DNA from: Alitta virens
Lineage: Eukaryota > Annelida > Polychaeta > Phyllodocida > Nereididae
Assembly (NCBI GenBank): GCA_932294295.1
Contig: OW028573.1
Span: 69,665,829 to 69,729,828 of the forward strand
Direction of reading: 5' to 3'
Length of the DNA: 64,000 bases
Numbering within the stretch: position 1 is the first letter of the stretch; each line of letters starts with the position of its first letter. Both the position numbers and the translations under genes were made by a program. Positions 24,840 to 36,501 of the stretch are shown piece by piece. The notes beneath the pieces were generated by a model, which had not been told where the DNA came from, made no database searches, and saw only the letters and a list, made by a program, of their open reading frames with translations.

Positions 24840-26221
24840 TCCCATCCGGCCCTGGAGTCCATGTGTGACAATGTAAGGACTCAAATCGTATATTCTCATC
24901 ATTACATCAGCCTCTCGCAATCGGTCATCCCAGCTGATCGTCAGACCAGTATCATTGAGGCAATGCAAAGAATACACTCGAAATATCCCTGGATCAAGAG
25001 TGAATGATCTATGAAACCGGACTCAAGGGAAAATAAGACTCAAGAAAATGGACTCGAGACTCACATTGATCCAGACTCAAAGCTCTATGAAACCGGGGCC
25101 TGCAGTAATATTGTTACAGGCATCAATTTTTGATACTGAATCAACTTAGTTCACTGAAACCTAATTCGAGTTGAGTTCATTCTTGTTTGGAGGTAACCGT
25201 GACATTGAAACTATTTCTGTAAAGGTTAAACTTCCTTTTGCACTAATTAATATGCCTCCAGTGGTAGGCGAATTCCCGTGCAGGAATCTAGGTGAAACGT
25301 CAAATGGTGAAAATGCAACAGATGCCAGCAGCAATGAGACTTTTTTCACGGGCAATGAAAGCCTTTATTAGCAGCAACATTTGCCAGAACGTTGGCTGGG
25401 CAATTTTTGGAACTGATGACGTCACAATTGGCATGACAAGCCTATTATTTCGGATGATAATGGATGCGACGCAGGCATTGCTCTTTTGGCATCCAACAGT
25501 GATCCGCCCATAACTTGAGAGCTGCAGCCAACGTGACAGGCTGTCACAGATCTTCGCATGTTTTGTTTCCCGTTCGACTGGCGGGCAAAGGTTAAAATGG
25601 CAACAAGCCTTTTGTTTCAAATCTTGTCATTTATGCTGCTGGGTGATAGCGCCAGGAAATCTGTTCTCATGAAGTCAGTGGCCCGAATGACCAAGTCTGT
25701 CGGGTCATATTGCCTACATCTCATTTTGCAGACAATTTTCTTTAAAAAACAGTAGGACAGTCAGGTGTTTTTTATTGTTGTTCTGTGGATGTCTATGACC
25801 ATAATATTGCAAATATGTAATAAAAAGACGGATGTCTGGTAACAAAATCGGACTTCTTTTTATCAAGGATGATTCGGTAATAATGGTCGATTGCACTAAA
25901 TCTGATCTTTAATGAAGCCTACGAGAAGAGACCCACCCATACCTTGGTTTCATTAACGTCACTGGTTTCATTTATGTGAATTTAAGCATTAAGGACAGAG
26001 AGGCTGATGATGTTGTCAGAGTGTCATCCTTGTTGCTGATGGTATATGAGGACCAGGCTTGGTTGCTCTCATGTAACAAGAGCAAGTAGCCTGCTGGATT
26101 GGCTCTGACACATTAATCAGCAGCACATATTTCATCCCTACTTTGTTATTAATGTAATGCCATGCTGAGGGGCTGAGTAAATGTTTGGCACATAGATGCA
26201 TGGTAGCAACACCATCGGCAC

Positions 26222-26239
26222 CAGCAGCAGCAGCAGCAG
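26222..26239. repeat. CAG triplet repeat
   Basis: Six consecutive CAG triplets in a GC-rich island of the large intron. They lie about 120 bases upstream of a candidate alternative first exon. Confidence 0.95.
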
Positions 26240-26356
26240 CATCTGAGGCTGCCTGCTGCACTGACTGAGCATGCCTACTGGGTGCGAGCGGCTCTGGCTC
26301 ATTTGAATATCCCATTGCTCACTGGAAGCAGAGGCCGCAATTTACATGGAGAAGCC

Positions 26357-26387
26357 ATGAACCTGACTGCTAGCGAGTCGTACATTG
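26357..26387 (+). CDS. Candidate alternative first coding exon in large intron (low confidence)
   Basis: ATG in context GAAGCC-ATG-A (purine at -3) opens MNLTASESYI and reaches a GTAGGT donor at 26388 in phase 1. A 99-base intron with a strong CTCCCCCCTCAG acceptor would join it to the 26487 exon in frame. Against it: an out-of-frame upstream ATG at 26346 overlaps it (short uORF), and such short combinations arise by chance. Confidence 0.25.
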
Positions 26388-26486
26388 GTAGGTAGAAGAA
26401 ATCTTGGCATTTCTTTCTTCTCTTAGTTGTAGATTTGACTGTTAAGAGTTGTGTGTAGTGTTGGGGTCAGCTGTCTCCCCCCTCAG

Positions 26487-26576
26487 ACATGTCTGCCAGT
26501 GATGCTGATGCTGCTGCTGCAGAGGAGGGAGGATATGGCAGCAGTGATGCTGGGTTGCAGGAGGATGGGGAACAGG
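26487..26576 (+). CDS. Candidate 90-base cassette exon in large intron
   Basis: A very good acceptor (CTGTCTCCCCCCTCAG) is followed by 90 open bases and a GTGATT donor at 26577. The segment is phase 1/1, exactly compatible with the exons at 20834 and 43295. It would insert 30 residues of acidic Ala/Asp/Glu/Gly sequence (MSASDADAAAAEEGGYGSSD), similar in composition to the exon at 19748. The codon after the donor region runs into a stop (TGA), so the open frame ends where the exon would. An internal ATG at 26489 also allows it to act as a first exon. Confidence 0.4.
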
Positions 26577-29500
26577 GTGATTGAGTGATGCTCTTGTACA
26601 CAACTCATACCCTGGGCTTCCTGCTAACTTCTTTGTTGTGTTCCTTCTAGTCTTGCTTAACTACAAACTCTAGGTTAGCATTGATCCCAGGGTTCTTGTA
26701 TATTTATTGTGTGCGTGGGAGTACGGTCACAGGGCATGTGGGAGGGGGACCTTGCCATGTAGATACACTGGGTATGCAATGTAGCAAGTGAGGGTCACCA
26801 CCAAACTTGCCTTGTCAGCAATATGACGACTGATCCTCCCAGGGCCCTGTCCACGGCTGTGTTGTGTTGTGTCAGTGTGCAGCTGGGTAAATATTTGAGG
26901 ACTACAAGTGAAGCTGATAGAGCCAAGAATGTGGAGTGTAGCAGGAGGCAGGCACAGCATCCTGTTTTCGCGTATCAGAGGATGAGGAGGAAGAGAAGAA
27001 GGCCACCAACCACAGCAGCTGCCTCTCCGCTGCCATCGACTGGTTGGCATTCCGAGAGACGTGTTACCCTGTTTGTGTAAGTCCCCAGGGACCAGTTTCA
27101 TTAGCATGGCCTTATCTGGTCCTTTCATACACGCAACCGCCTCTTTGTTGGGGTTGTGTGTACAGTGGGAATCAGCACAGTGGAAACAGTGATTTATCAG
27201 TCTTGACCATTGTCCAGCCCTGGATGCAGAATATAGCGGAGACACCAGAGACATGAGATGGAGAGGTTAGAGTAGACCTGGCAGTCTTCATCAGAGCCCT
27301 CCATCACATCCTAATGCCATCTTGGCCTGTGTCACCCGCGGACCCTACCTCCTTTGCTAATTGTGTAGCGTGTCATTACCAAGGCTTTATGGCCCTGTCT
27401 TCCTCAATCAAGAACTCTTTTTATCACCCAAACCAGCCTGCTCCTTAATGGCTTTTTCAGAAAGCTCTTTGCAAAAGCATTATGAGAGCGATGTGGAGCG
27501 CGTGTAAAATTTGCTTTGGTTGGTAACGGATTCAGAATCCCGGAGCACGTACTACCTGAAACCTACAATTGACCGAAATGTTGGTGTCTCTGCCTCACCT
27601 GAAGCTGTTCATTAATTACAGTGTTCAAGACAAGGATGTCATCTCATCCTGCGAAGGAAGATGGTTAAACCTGTAATATGACAGTCTCTTATGTTATCCG
27701 ACTCCTGAAATAACTTGAAATGATATATTCTTTTGATTAGTGTTCTATACTGAAATTTCTGTTGCACTCAACATCTGGCTCTGCTTTTGGTGTACATAAT
27801 GGCCTCCTACTTTGCTTGCTTCCTGCTCAGTTGCATGTATTCTGGGTGGCATCTCTCTGTCGAACCATTGCTCAGTGTTGGTGAATGGTGATTCAGTGTT
27901 TAGCTCGTCAAGGCTGAAAAGAGCAATGCAAGTGACGGTGCTGGTGTTAATACTCTGGATGAGGTTTGCTCAGGTTTTGCGCAGGTACAAGCAAGTGACA
28001 CTTGTCAATAGAACTGGAAAGAAGATTGATCCACCTGAGGCAGTCTGCGATTCCCTCCTAGACTCTAGGTATTGCTTCTGCAACCTAGAGATGCCGATGT
28101 GTTATTGATGGAAGTCGTTTTAATGAAAAGTGGAGAAGACATGACCGGTGAGCCCCACCGTCTTACCGTCTTCTCGATTCCTTTCAGTGCCATCTCATTG
28201 CCATCTTAGTACCTCTTCACTATCTTCTCAATGTTGGTTGTCATCTCTTTCTTTATTTACATGTACCCCAGATGCTCTTCCAATCACTAAGAACAGGCGA
28301 TGTATATTTGATGGTGGATTTTTGCCCTCAGAAGCCAGTCGTTTGTCTTGTGCAAGTGTTCTCCTGGCCCCTTCGGCTTGTTAATGTTGCATGGGAGGAC
28401 GAGGCAAAAATGCAAAGGCAGCCCGGGGCCAGCTGCTAGTGATGTTAATAAGGAAGGACTGGGTGAAGATGAACCAGGTGGCCATGTGCACCAAGGGACT
28501 CTACTTGACCCTCAATCATGGCACAAGGAGCCACAGTGATGTCTGCTTAGCCTTGCAATTACTTACTCAGTTACTGGGCGACAGGGACAGCCTCAAGCTT
28601 CAGGGCCCACATGTCCTCTTCTTGTCTTGCCCACGGCATCTTCTATTCCTGCTCCTATTCTGCATGAGAAGTAACCACAGGTCCACAAGGCCACTGCTGC
28701 TGCCCTTTCCCAGTTCTTTCCCAGCTTTTATGCTTTTCTTTCCAAACGCTGCTCTTTCTTAGCCAATCTGTCTGACACAATCGCGTGATCTTTTGGCTAT
28801 ACTCCCCCTACTGGAATCTCCAGCCAGTTTTTCGTGACCCCTGACTGTGTTGGTATTACCGGTTCCCTTAGAATAATCTAGTAACCAAGCAACACGTGTG
28901 TGCAACTTTGGGTAGGCGGCAATTATCACAATTTTCACAATTCTGCTTTGTGGTTTTCTCATTGCACACCTTTCAGGTGCAGGGAATGCATTTTATTGAT
29001 TTATTCTGAAAGCTTCTTGTACTGGAATGAGTGAACATATCAGTCCATTGGAGCAGTGCCTTTACATTTGTGTCTTTACATATACATGAATACACAAGTA
29101 TAATTTAGGAAAAGAAATTGACAGCACATTGAAAATGTCGAAGTGTACTCTAAATGGAAAGTGATGTCAATATTACCCACAGTTAGTTTCATTAAATATG
29201 GCCTGTCAAATTGAACCTAGACTAAGCTAGACAACTAAACGAAACTGACTGGCTATAGCTGGCTACTCAAAGCCGTATCTAAAAGTACATGCAGCACCAT
29301 TTGGTGCATAAGTTGAGAGTTACACATTTGTCATTTTTTGTTGAAAATATGCATGTCTATCGCACATATGAATTTATTTAATGTATTAGATACATTTCTT
29401 ACATTTACCAAGGTTTACATTTTTCCGTGGTGGTAGGTTTACACCGACTACAAGCTAGGAGTAGACAGAAGCGGCTGGCTTCAGCAAGTTATAGCTACAG

Positions 29501-29969
29501 CCAGGAATAGGTTGTTACAGCTGTCTAGAGTCTACCATATATTTTATGAAACTAACTATATATATATTAATGCTATATTGTGGTAAATGGTAGTCCAGGC
29601 AATATCACGGATTATTCGATTAAGCCTCACTCGCGAACAGCCATTAAGTCATCTGTGTCATACATGAGGTTGGAAAAGGTGACTTCGCAGTATGAAGTAG
29701 TAGGGAGGTTGGCTTTAGACCAGTGTTGTGCCGTGACTGATGGATCACTGTTGTCTTTTCACTAAACAGTCACTCAGTATGCAGGAGACTTGGGAACGTC
29801 TACTCAGCATGCTGCTGGGACATGGAGAGTGGCCCGCTTGAAAGCTCTGGTGAAGAATGCGTGAGCGAGCAAGACTTATTTGCATTGCAGCTTTGCGTTT
29901 CTCACCCATCCATTGCTGGACATCTTGAAGGCGTCCAGTCCCCACATGAACTTCTAGTGGTAGATTCAC

Positions 29970-30436
29970 TCTCACAAAAACAGAGTCGGTTAACCCTACA
30001 AGTGGAGTAGAGCCCTATGTCAAAGTTGCTCCCATAAAGGAGTATAGTTCTACCCCTATATTGAGAGTAAAATGTACCCTCTGTAAGGTGGAAAGTTGCT
30101 CTACAATAGGTGGTTTAGTCGGTTCGATAGTAACATTACACTTTGCAAAGGGTAAATTTTATGGTCAGATGGGGTGGAAGTCCAGTCAAACCTCAGTTAT
30201 CCACACACCTTCGTCCCCCAGTTAACTGTGCGGGTAAATGAGGGAACCAGATAACTGAATATATATAAATGCACTAAGTATATTTGTTCCCAGTCAACTG
30301 GGTGTGGATAGCGAGGGAACCGGATAAGTGAGGCCCGGATAAATGAGGGTTGATTGTAACTCCTTTGTTGAAGCAAAATTTGCATAGGGCTCAACTCCAC
30401 TTGTAGGGTTAACCTACCGTTTTTTCTGCGAGTCTT
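29970..30436. mobile_element. MITE-like element with inverted ends, possibly with a nested second element
   Basis: Sequence 29988-30016 (GGTTAACCCTACAAGTGGAG and following bases) recurs inverted at 30383-30414, giving terminal inverted repeats of about 45 bases that begin near ACTC-CA-AAA. Inside, CAGTCAAACCTCAGTTATCC (30183 onward) pairs with the reverse complement of GGATAAATGAGGGTTGATTG (30338-30357), a pogo/Tigger-like end, suggesting a second short element. No clear target-site duplication was found. Confidence 0.6.
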
Positions 30437-31321
30437 ACTAATGTCGCTTGAACATGAGAGCTTTGTGATGTCAGCATCTCCTAGTAAAGAGTCCTTTCCG
30501 TATCTCGAATTCCCTCCATGATGTTCTTGGAAGCCTAACAGAAATCCTCATAAGATTGCATAGAATAGTGGCCCAGATTTTCTGCAGTAGCTCTTGCAAG
30601 CTTTGTTTTTTTTTAATCTCGGCGGTCTGCAGTCACGATGATAGACTGACTTTGACAATGTCATTTCTGAAGAACCATATTGGGACACATTGGGGACATA
30701 CTGAGACACGCTGGGACCGTCTTGGACCACATCTCCCGCCTCAGACGTGATCAAATAATCACGGCAGTCTCTAAGTGCTCTTTTCTTGGGGGCCCAAATC
30801 CACATTATCTGTGACAGGTCCTCCTTACAAACAGTGCACCCTCATCTTAGTCATCTCATGGCATGAAAGACACATGATGCCAATCTCTAGCCAGATTTAT
30901 TTCCAGCTGATCTGATTGTGGACTAAGGTTTTTCTTTGAAAGGGAACTAAACCCTTCGGCACTTTACTTCTCGATGTTAGTTGGATCCATAGAAACACGT
31001 CCACGCTATTCATAACTTGTATATATCAACTGGTAACGTAATATCTGGCATTTATTAGCTCTCTGTTGTGAACTATGGAGGCCGCCATTTTCGACTTTCC
31101 CGGTGTTTTGCACTGGCCGGAAATACGTCACTGTTGTCCTAGGTGAGCCAGGTATTGATTCAGTTTTCCGATAGAGGGCGTATTCTAGAGGCCCTGCATC
31201 GCAGTCAAAGTTTCACAAACAGGAATGAAATACACTTGAACCTTTGTTATAACTCAGCTACCCAAATGTCAAAGTCATTGTTTCTCAGCATGAGATCATG
31301 GGGCTGTAGAGGCCGTCATTT

Positions 31322-31450
31322 ATGCATTGATCATTAATTGCATTGTCTCAAATTGTTCAATGACAACTAAGAGCATGTCACAGTTCTCACCAAGTGTCAA
31401 GTAAATTGTCATTGAACAATTTGAGACAATGCGATTAATGATAAATGCAT
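31322..31450. repeat. Long imperfect hairpin (45-bp arms)
   Basis: Arms at 31322-31366 and 31406-31450 are reverse complements with 43 of 45 positions matching by eye, with a 39-base spacer. The arms contain ATTGTCTCAAATTGTTCAAT. This is probably a small palindromic transposon relic. Confidence 0.88.
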
Positions 31451-31892
31451 TTTATAAATAGAGAAGTAGGGAACATATAGTTTTTAAATGTGCGACAATA
31501 TCTCAATGTACCCTACTTAAATGAAAAAGTTGATCTTAGTGCGATTTGGTAATGAATTTATTCTGCTAATCTTGTACAGAATTATTAAAAGGATGTTCCT
31601 TTGAGTAATTTTCGCAACTCAATACAGTACATGTATAAATTAAGCTTAATTTGAACAGACTAACTTGAAATTTAGGAACAGATATATAAATTACGAATAA
31701 AAATAAGTGTCAGGAATATAGGATATTAAAATTATAGGTATGCATACAATAAAATTCAAATACATTTGTATAAACTCCAAAAATAGTTTTGATAGTTTTT
31801 AATACCTTATGGTTTCATTGTAGTATTATAATGATGTTCATATATGCCCATTGTACAGTCTTTTGTTTATTTTATAACACCCAGGCTTAATT

Positions 31893-31910
31893 GGGGGGGG
31901 GGGGGGGGGG
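31893..31910. repeat. Poly-G tract
   Basis: Eighteen consecutive G bases. Such a run can form a G-quadruplex, and its length may be unreliable from sequencing. Confidence 0.95.
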
Positions 31911-34780
31911 CAAGTGCTATAACCAATACAAATCACTTCATTGAAATTATTTCAAAAGAAGTTCAACTAATGCTATCTTTTCAGACTGTTCTTTTCATTA
32001 TATTCCAATGAACAATGAAATGATTAGTTGCAATCTGTGCAGATTTAGGAATTAATTTTCTAGGGCTCCAATATACAGCTAGCTACATTCAATACTTAGG
32101 ACTTAGGACATAAGTGACGTCACCAGCCTTGCCGTGTGCAATAATGGCGGCCCCCAGCATTTCGGCGGATGGTGAAAATTGCACTTTTAATCGGCGTAAA
32201 ATCATACTAAACATGACTTTAAATAAAACAAATTTACTACAATTTATTTCTTTACCTGTTATAGATCTTTTAAAGTTCACATGCAAATGTCCTTATGTTC
32301 CCCATTTAATGTCAGGTTCAGTTGCAAGTTTCATCCTCGTCTTTGTTTTGCTGAGTATCCTTACTTCATGGCTTGTGTTAGTATTGTTTTAGAATCAATG
32401 GAATAACTGTAAAAACTTTTTATGTACATTGTTCAATCCCAGTGATGGAGACAACTTACTTCATTGACTTCAGTAAAACAGCATTATTAAACTGTCCTAG
32501 TTGTGATGGGTTAGTCATGGTGAAGTTATCCTAAAGTGTAGTTCTATATACAGATGGTTCCCATGATAGCCATCAAATGTAAATAATAAGTTGATAACAT
32601 GCAGGTCTGTCTGCAGGATCGATGCAGCCAGCTGTATTGTGATTTGGCAATTTTGTTCCATTGAACCAGAAGAAAGATGGAAAGGAGCCTGAAGGAGGAA
32701 ATTATTGGTTCTCAAGGAAATATCATGTCCTGATATTCAATTTTCTTGACAGTTGTTGTGAAAGCTTGTAATTCTCTTGACAGATTTTTACCTATTTCTC
32801 AACCAAGTATAATAACAAATCCATAAGTAGGCTGTCATGCTTCTGATACAATGGTGTTATTATGATAATTAATGGCTGACCTCTCATATCCAAATGGTTA
32901 TTAATATAATTGAACTGTTTTGATGTCAGATGTGCGAATTAATGTGTTATGGTGTTTTGTATGACATGCATTCTGCGTCTTTCTGTTATGTTCTCAATGT
33001 GCCAGCCAACTAATTCACATGTTATTACTGCTGATTAATAACTGTATTACCAAATTTCTACTGGGATACTTCATGCTGAGGTATAATTAGGATTTATGCA
33101 GCAGTTTTCTGGTTTGTGATGGATGGGAAGCGTTGTTGGACTTGTCATACTAATGAGTTCGCGGAATAACACAAATGGTGTTGGCTTATTTCTCCAGGGA
33201 TGTTGTCAGGGCTGTAGGGATGCCGGCCTCTCGGGTATCTCTGGAGTGCAGCCTAATTACTCTGCAGAATGAAACTGCTGTTGCTGCCCACTGCATTAAT
33301 TGCAATATTCCGGAAATGCTGGAATTAGTGGATCACCACATGTGATTTTGTTCTGAGTGTGTTGTTATAAGCTCTTGGTTTGATTGTTTTGTTTTTGTTT
33401 TGAGAGGCTCTTGATGCATGGAATACCAACAACTTTCCATTATTAAAGCAGTGATAAAAAAAAAAAAAACAAGCTTCAAATGGTAATGGAGCATCATATT
33501 GTTTTACGACATGTGGTGACTTATCTGAAAATATGAAGCTGTTTCACTGCCGTCTGATCCCAGGTGTTGGAAATCTGCAGTTTATGTCTGTGGAGTTAAA
33601 AGATCAGCAATTAGCGGCTACTTGCAGCAGCCTAAAATAGCTCATAGGATGGCATTGTTTTAGCCAGATGAAGATAGGTTGCAGCTTAAATGAAGACATA
33701 TAGTAATCCACCAAATAAACGGCTGGAGTGTGTGCAAGTTAAACTTACCTAGACCTCTGTCAACATATTGCTGCTGCTAAACTATCTGCCTGTAGCTGAC
33801 TATAATTGAAGTGGCCCATGATTATGAATTTACACTAATATTGGAGCTCTGAAGCCATATCATAACTGGTTATATCGCATAACATTTAATTTTATAATTT
33901 TAGTAGCTTTGTACACGATGTTGGGTGTCAGTTCTTCGTGTAGTTCCTACTGGCCAAAGCTAGCTGTCGTACAACGTTCTTTATACAAGGAGTAATATTG
34001 GGGCAACATAGCTGTTGGAGCTGTGCTGCTGCTTTCTTTTACCAACGTTCCACACACGGCCTTCTTGCTGACATGGTTAGACACGCCATATTCCCATAAC
34101 ATTTTGAACCCCACTGATCAAAACAACCAAAGAACATTTTTCACCTCCCTTTAGTAAATTATCTTTTTTTCCTTTACAGAAATAGCTATGTTAGCAAAGG
34201 GGGAGTGGTAAAATGATCCGGTCATAGAGGGCATACATTTTGCAGATCATGCATAAATAGCCAATGTCAGACTTGTCCCCACCATGAGCATGCTGCTGCT
34301 GTTCTGCAGGAACCTATATGGTCAGGGGAAGGCTAATACATACATCAGGCATGACGTTATGTCATTTCTGCTGCTGCTGAGGCTGCATTTAATGCATGAC
34401 GTTGTTTGTCATGGCATCTGGGTGACCACTAAGACTCAGTTGCCAGGCAGCACTCGTCAACAACTGCCAGTAACTGATTGGCTTTGTTTGTGCCTCAGAT
34501 TGCGAGAAGGCCACAAAAAAAAAAAAAGTCGATAAATCTCGAGGAATCTTGGAATTAGACGTTGCTTGGCTGTGACACCGCTGCTGTAAACCCACAAATT
34601 CTAGGTGACCCGTTTGTTACAGTTTCTGGCTGACTACTGAGGCATTGGGGACAAACGGACCTAGGGTTGAATATCTAGTGGCATTCGTGTCATTGTAAAA
34701 TTTTAGAAATTGTTATTTTTAGTGTGCTTTCTCTCTCATATTTTGTTCCAACCCCGCTGGGTCCCGGGTTTAATTCCCGG

Positions 34781-35088
34781 CCAATCAGTTGCTGATGTGA
34801 ATACATGGTCCCTGTCTGTCTTAATTAGCCCATAATTTGAACCCACCGTCTCATATTTTGTACCCTACTGTACAGTTATTGTGATAGTTAATTTGCCTGT
34901 GCTGTTAGCTATAATCAGTTTGTTTTGATTCACAAGAGACTTATGTGTTCTGCACATGTATGGGATTTAGGCCTCACCCTCAATGTAACGTCTCATAGGG
35001 ACGAGAAACAGTGGAGATCTGGCGAACCCTGGGCTTCCGATGAGCAGACTTGCGTCTCAACCACTTAACCAATCAGTTGCTGATGTGA
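34781..35088 (-). mobile_element. tRNA-derived SINE-like sequence flanked by a 20-bp direct repeat
   Basis: On the minus strand, 35070-35056 reads GGTTAAGTGGTTGAG (A-box-like) and 35029-35016 reads GGGTTCGCCAGATC (B-box-like), the spacing of a tRNA-type internal promoter. CCAATCAGTTGCTGATGTGA occurs at 34781-34800 and exactly again at 35069-35088. It is either a target-site duplication of a retroposed SINE or a module shared by two SINE fragments; a GGGTTTAATTCCCGG B-box-like string sits just left of 34781. Confidence 0.45.
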
Positions 35089-36342
35089 TATGCTGTTGGC
35101 TGAGGCAATCTCTTGTACATTTAATTAAAGCAATACATGACCAATAAGAAATACCTTCGTCCGGCCACCCTTCACACTGACGTTGCATTGCACAGTATTC
35201 ATTCCTATTGGTTGCCATCCAACCAATAGGAAGTGCAAACAAAGGGAAACGAATGTGAATTCCTCTCCTCAAGTCTTGACGTCATAGGAAGTAGGGGACC
35301 CCCAGTCAGAGGAAGCAATTCTGCTTTTGTGCCGAGATTAGATTCGTCTGTATATTTACCGTCGTCTGCTTGGCATGTGATTTCAGCTGATTTGCCTTAT
35401 GTCCACTGAGTGACAGCATAGAAGCCGGAGATAACGATGACATCTAGCGACTATTTAGTGCAAATATACATGCAGTGCTGTAGTCGTTGAATAACTCAAT
35501 ATACCGAGGAAGGACATTTCTGATGCATTGTCAGCGGTGTCTCGTCCTGGCATTTTTATTTTTTTTAATATGTCACATAACTTAATTGTATTCTCACCTA
35601 ATACACCAAAATGGCCAAGTATTAGTAGTAGGGCGTGTTAGGTTGCAAGGCAATTGCCAGAATATGTCCAGCCTTCATGTATTATGCACTGAATGGGAGA
35701 GGTATTCGCCAGAATGAGACCTCCAGGGCAAATGACATGTTCACATGTTGCAGAAGATAAAGGAGCTTACTTGAATGTCTTCCCCACCAATATGATAGCT
35801 GCCTTTAAGCAAATCTAGGCCTAGTTGCTCTTAGTGTTTCTGTAAGGAAATCGTACTTATTTTTAGGGGGTATATACAACTTCTATGTAGTTGAATCATT
35901 GAATGAACATTGCAACTGAATGCTACATTAAATCAATGGGATTTAGAGTTGATCTTGTTTTGTACTCAATATATTGTGTCTCGTCTCTACAAGATATTTT
36001 TGTCAGAAGCTGAGATGCCAATTTGAGTATGAGAAGTATGTTGTCCAGTCGACCTGGAGCAGTAGTGGGCGGTGGTCAGAGAGTGGTCGTTGTGGGCAAC
36101 ATTAACAGTGAGCAAGACTAGAAGGAGGTCCTTGTGAGGTGGGAGTAATAATGAGTAGAGTGACCAGTGGTCAGCGGCTAGTTTGTACACGGTGTCTTGG
36201 TGGTCAGTGGTGCTGCTGTTGCCTTTTCTGCGTAGATTAATGCCGGACTTGTGTTCTGTCAATTCTGGTATGGCAGCTCATTAATCCCGGATTAGCAGGC
36301 AGAGCGGCCTCCAGGTGATGCGGATCACATGGGCGGCTCATG

Positions 36343-36363
36343 CAGCAGCAGCAGCAGCAGCAG
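36343..36363. repeat. CAG triplet repeat
   Basis: Seven CAG triplets followed by CGGCGG in a GC-rich island. They lie about 90 bases upstream of the candidate alternative first exon at 36456. Confidence 0.95.
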
Positions 36364-36455
36364 CGGCGGCATCCTTGCCTTCGCATCTCCCATCACTGCG
36401 TTCAGAGCATCTCTCTTTGGATCTATAGACGGCTGCTGCCTCACCTGAAACCACC

Positions 36456-36501
36456 ATGACTCCAACTATGCAGGAATATTTCAGCGACTACAAACCCAAG
36501 G
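36456..36501 (+). CDS. MPDZ: Candidate alternative first coding exon (isoform starting at PDZ8)
   Basis: An ATG in near-optimal context (AACCACC-ATG-A) opens MTPTMQEYFSDYKPK and runs into a good GTAAGC donor at 36502 in phase 1. That is exactly the phase needed to join the exon at 43295, giving ...KPK-E-RLLKQYGELAGELH. An in-frame stop lies upstream at 36426, so the ATG is the first available. The preceding 150 bases are unusually GC-rich for this intron and contain a CAG/CGG tract, as a promoter or 5' UTR might. It would give an isoform lacking L27 and PDZ1-7. This is inference from phase and context only. Confidence 0.42.

Noticed and set aside
26727..27254. 175-codon minus-strand open frame in the large intron
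   Set aside because: Cys/His/Ser/Pro-rich composition without motif spacing of a known family; it overlaps plus-strand open frames in a GC-richer island. No evidence of a real gene.
32114..32392. 92-codon open frame beginning in a GC-rich island
   Set aside because: The start looks plausible but the rest is AT-rich with generic hydrophobic composition; no homologue or donor supporting an exon.
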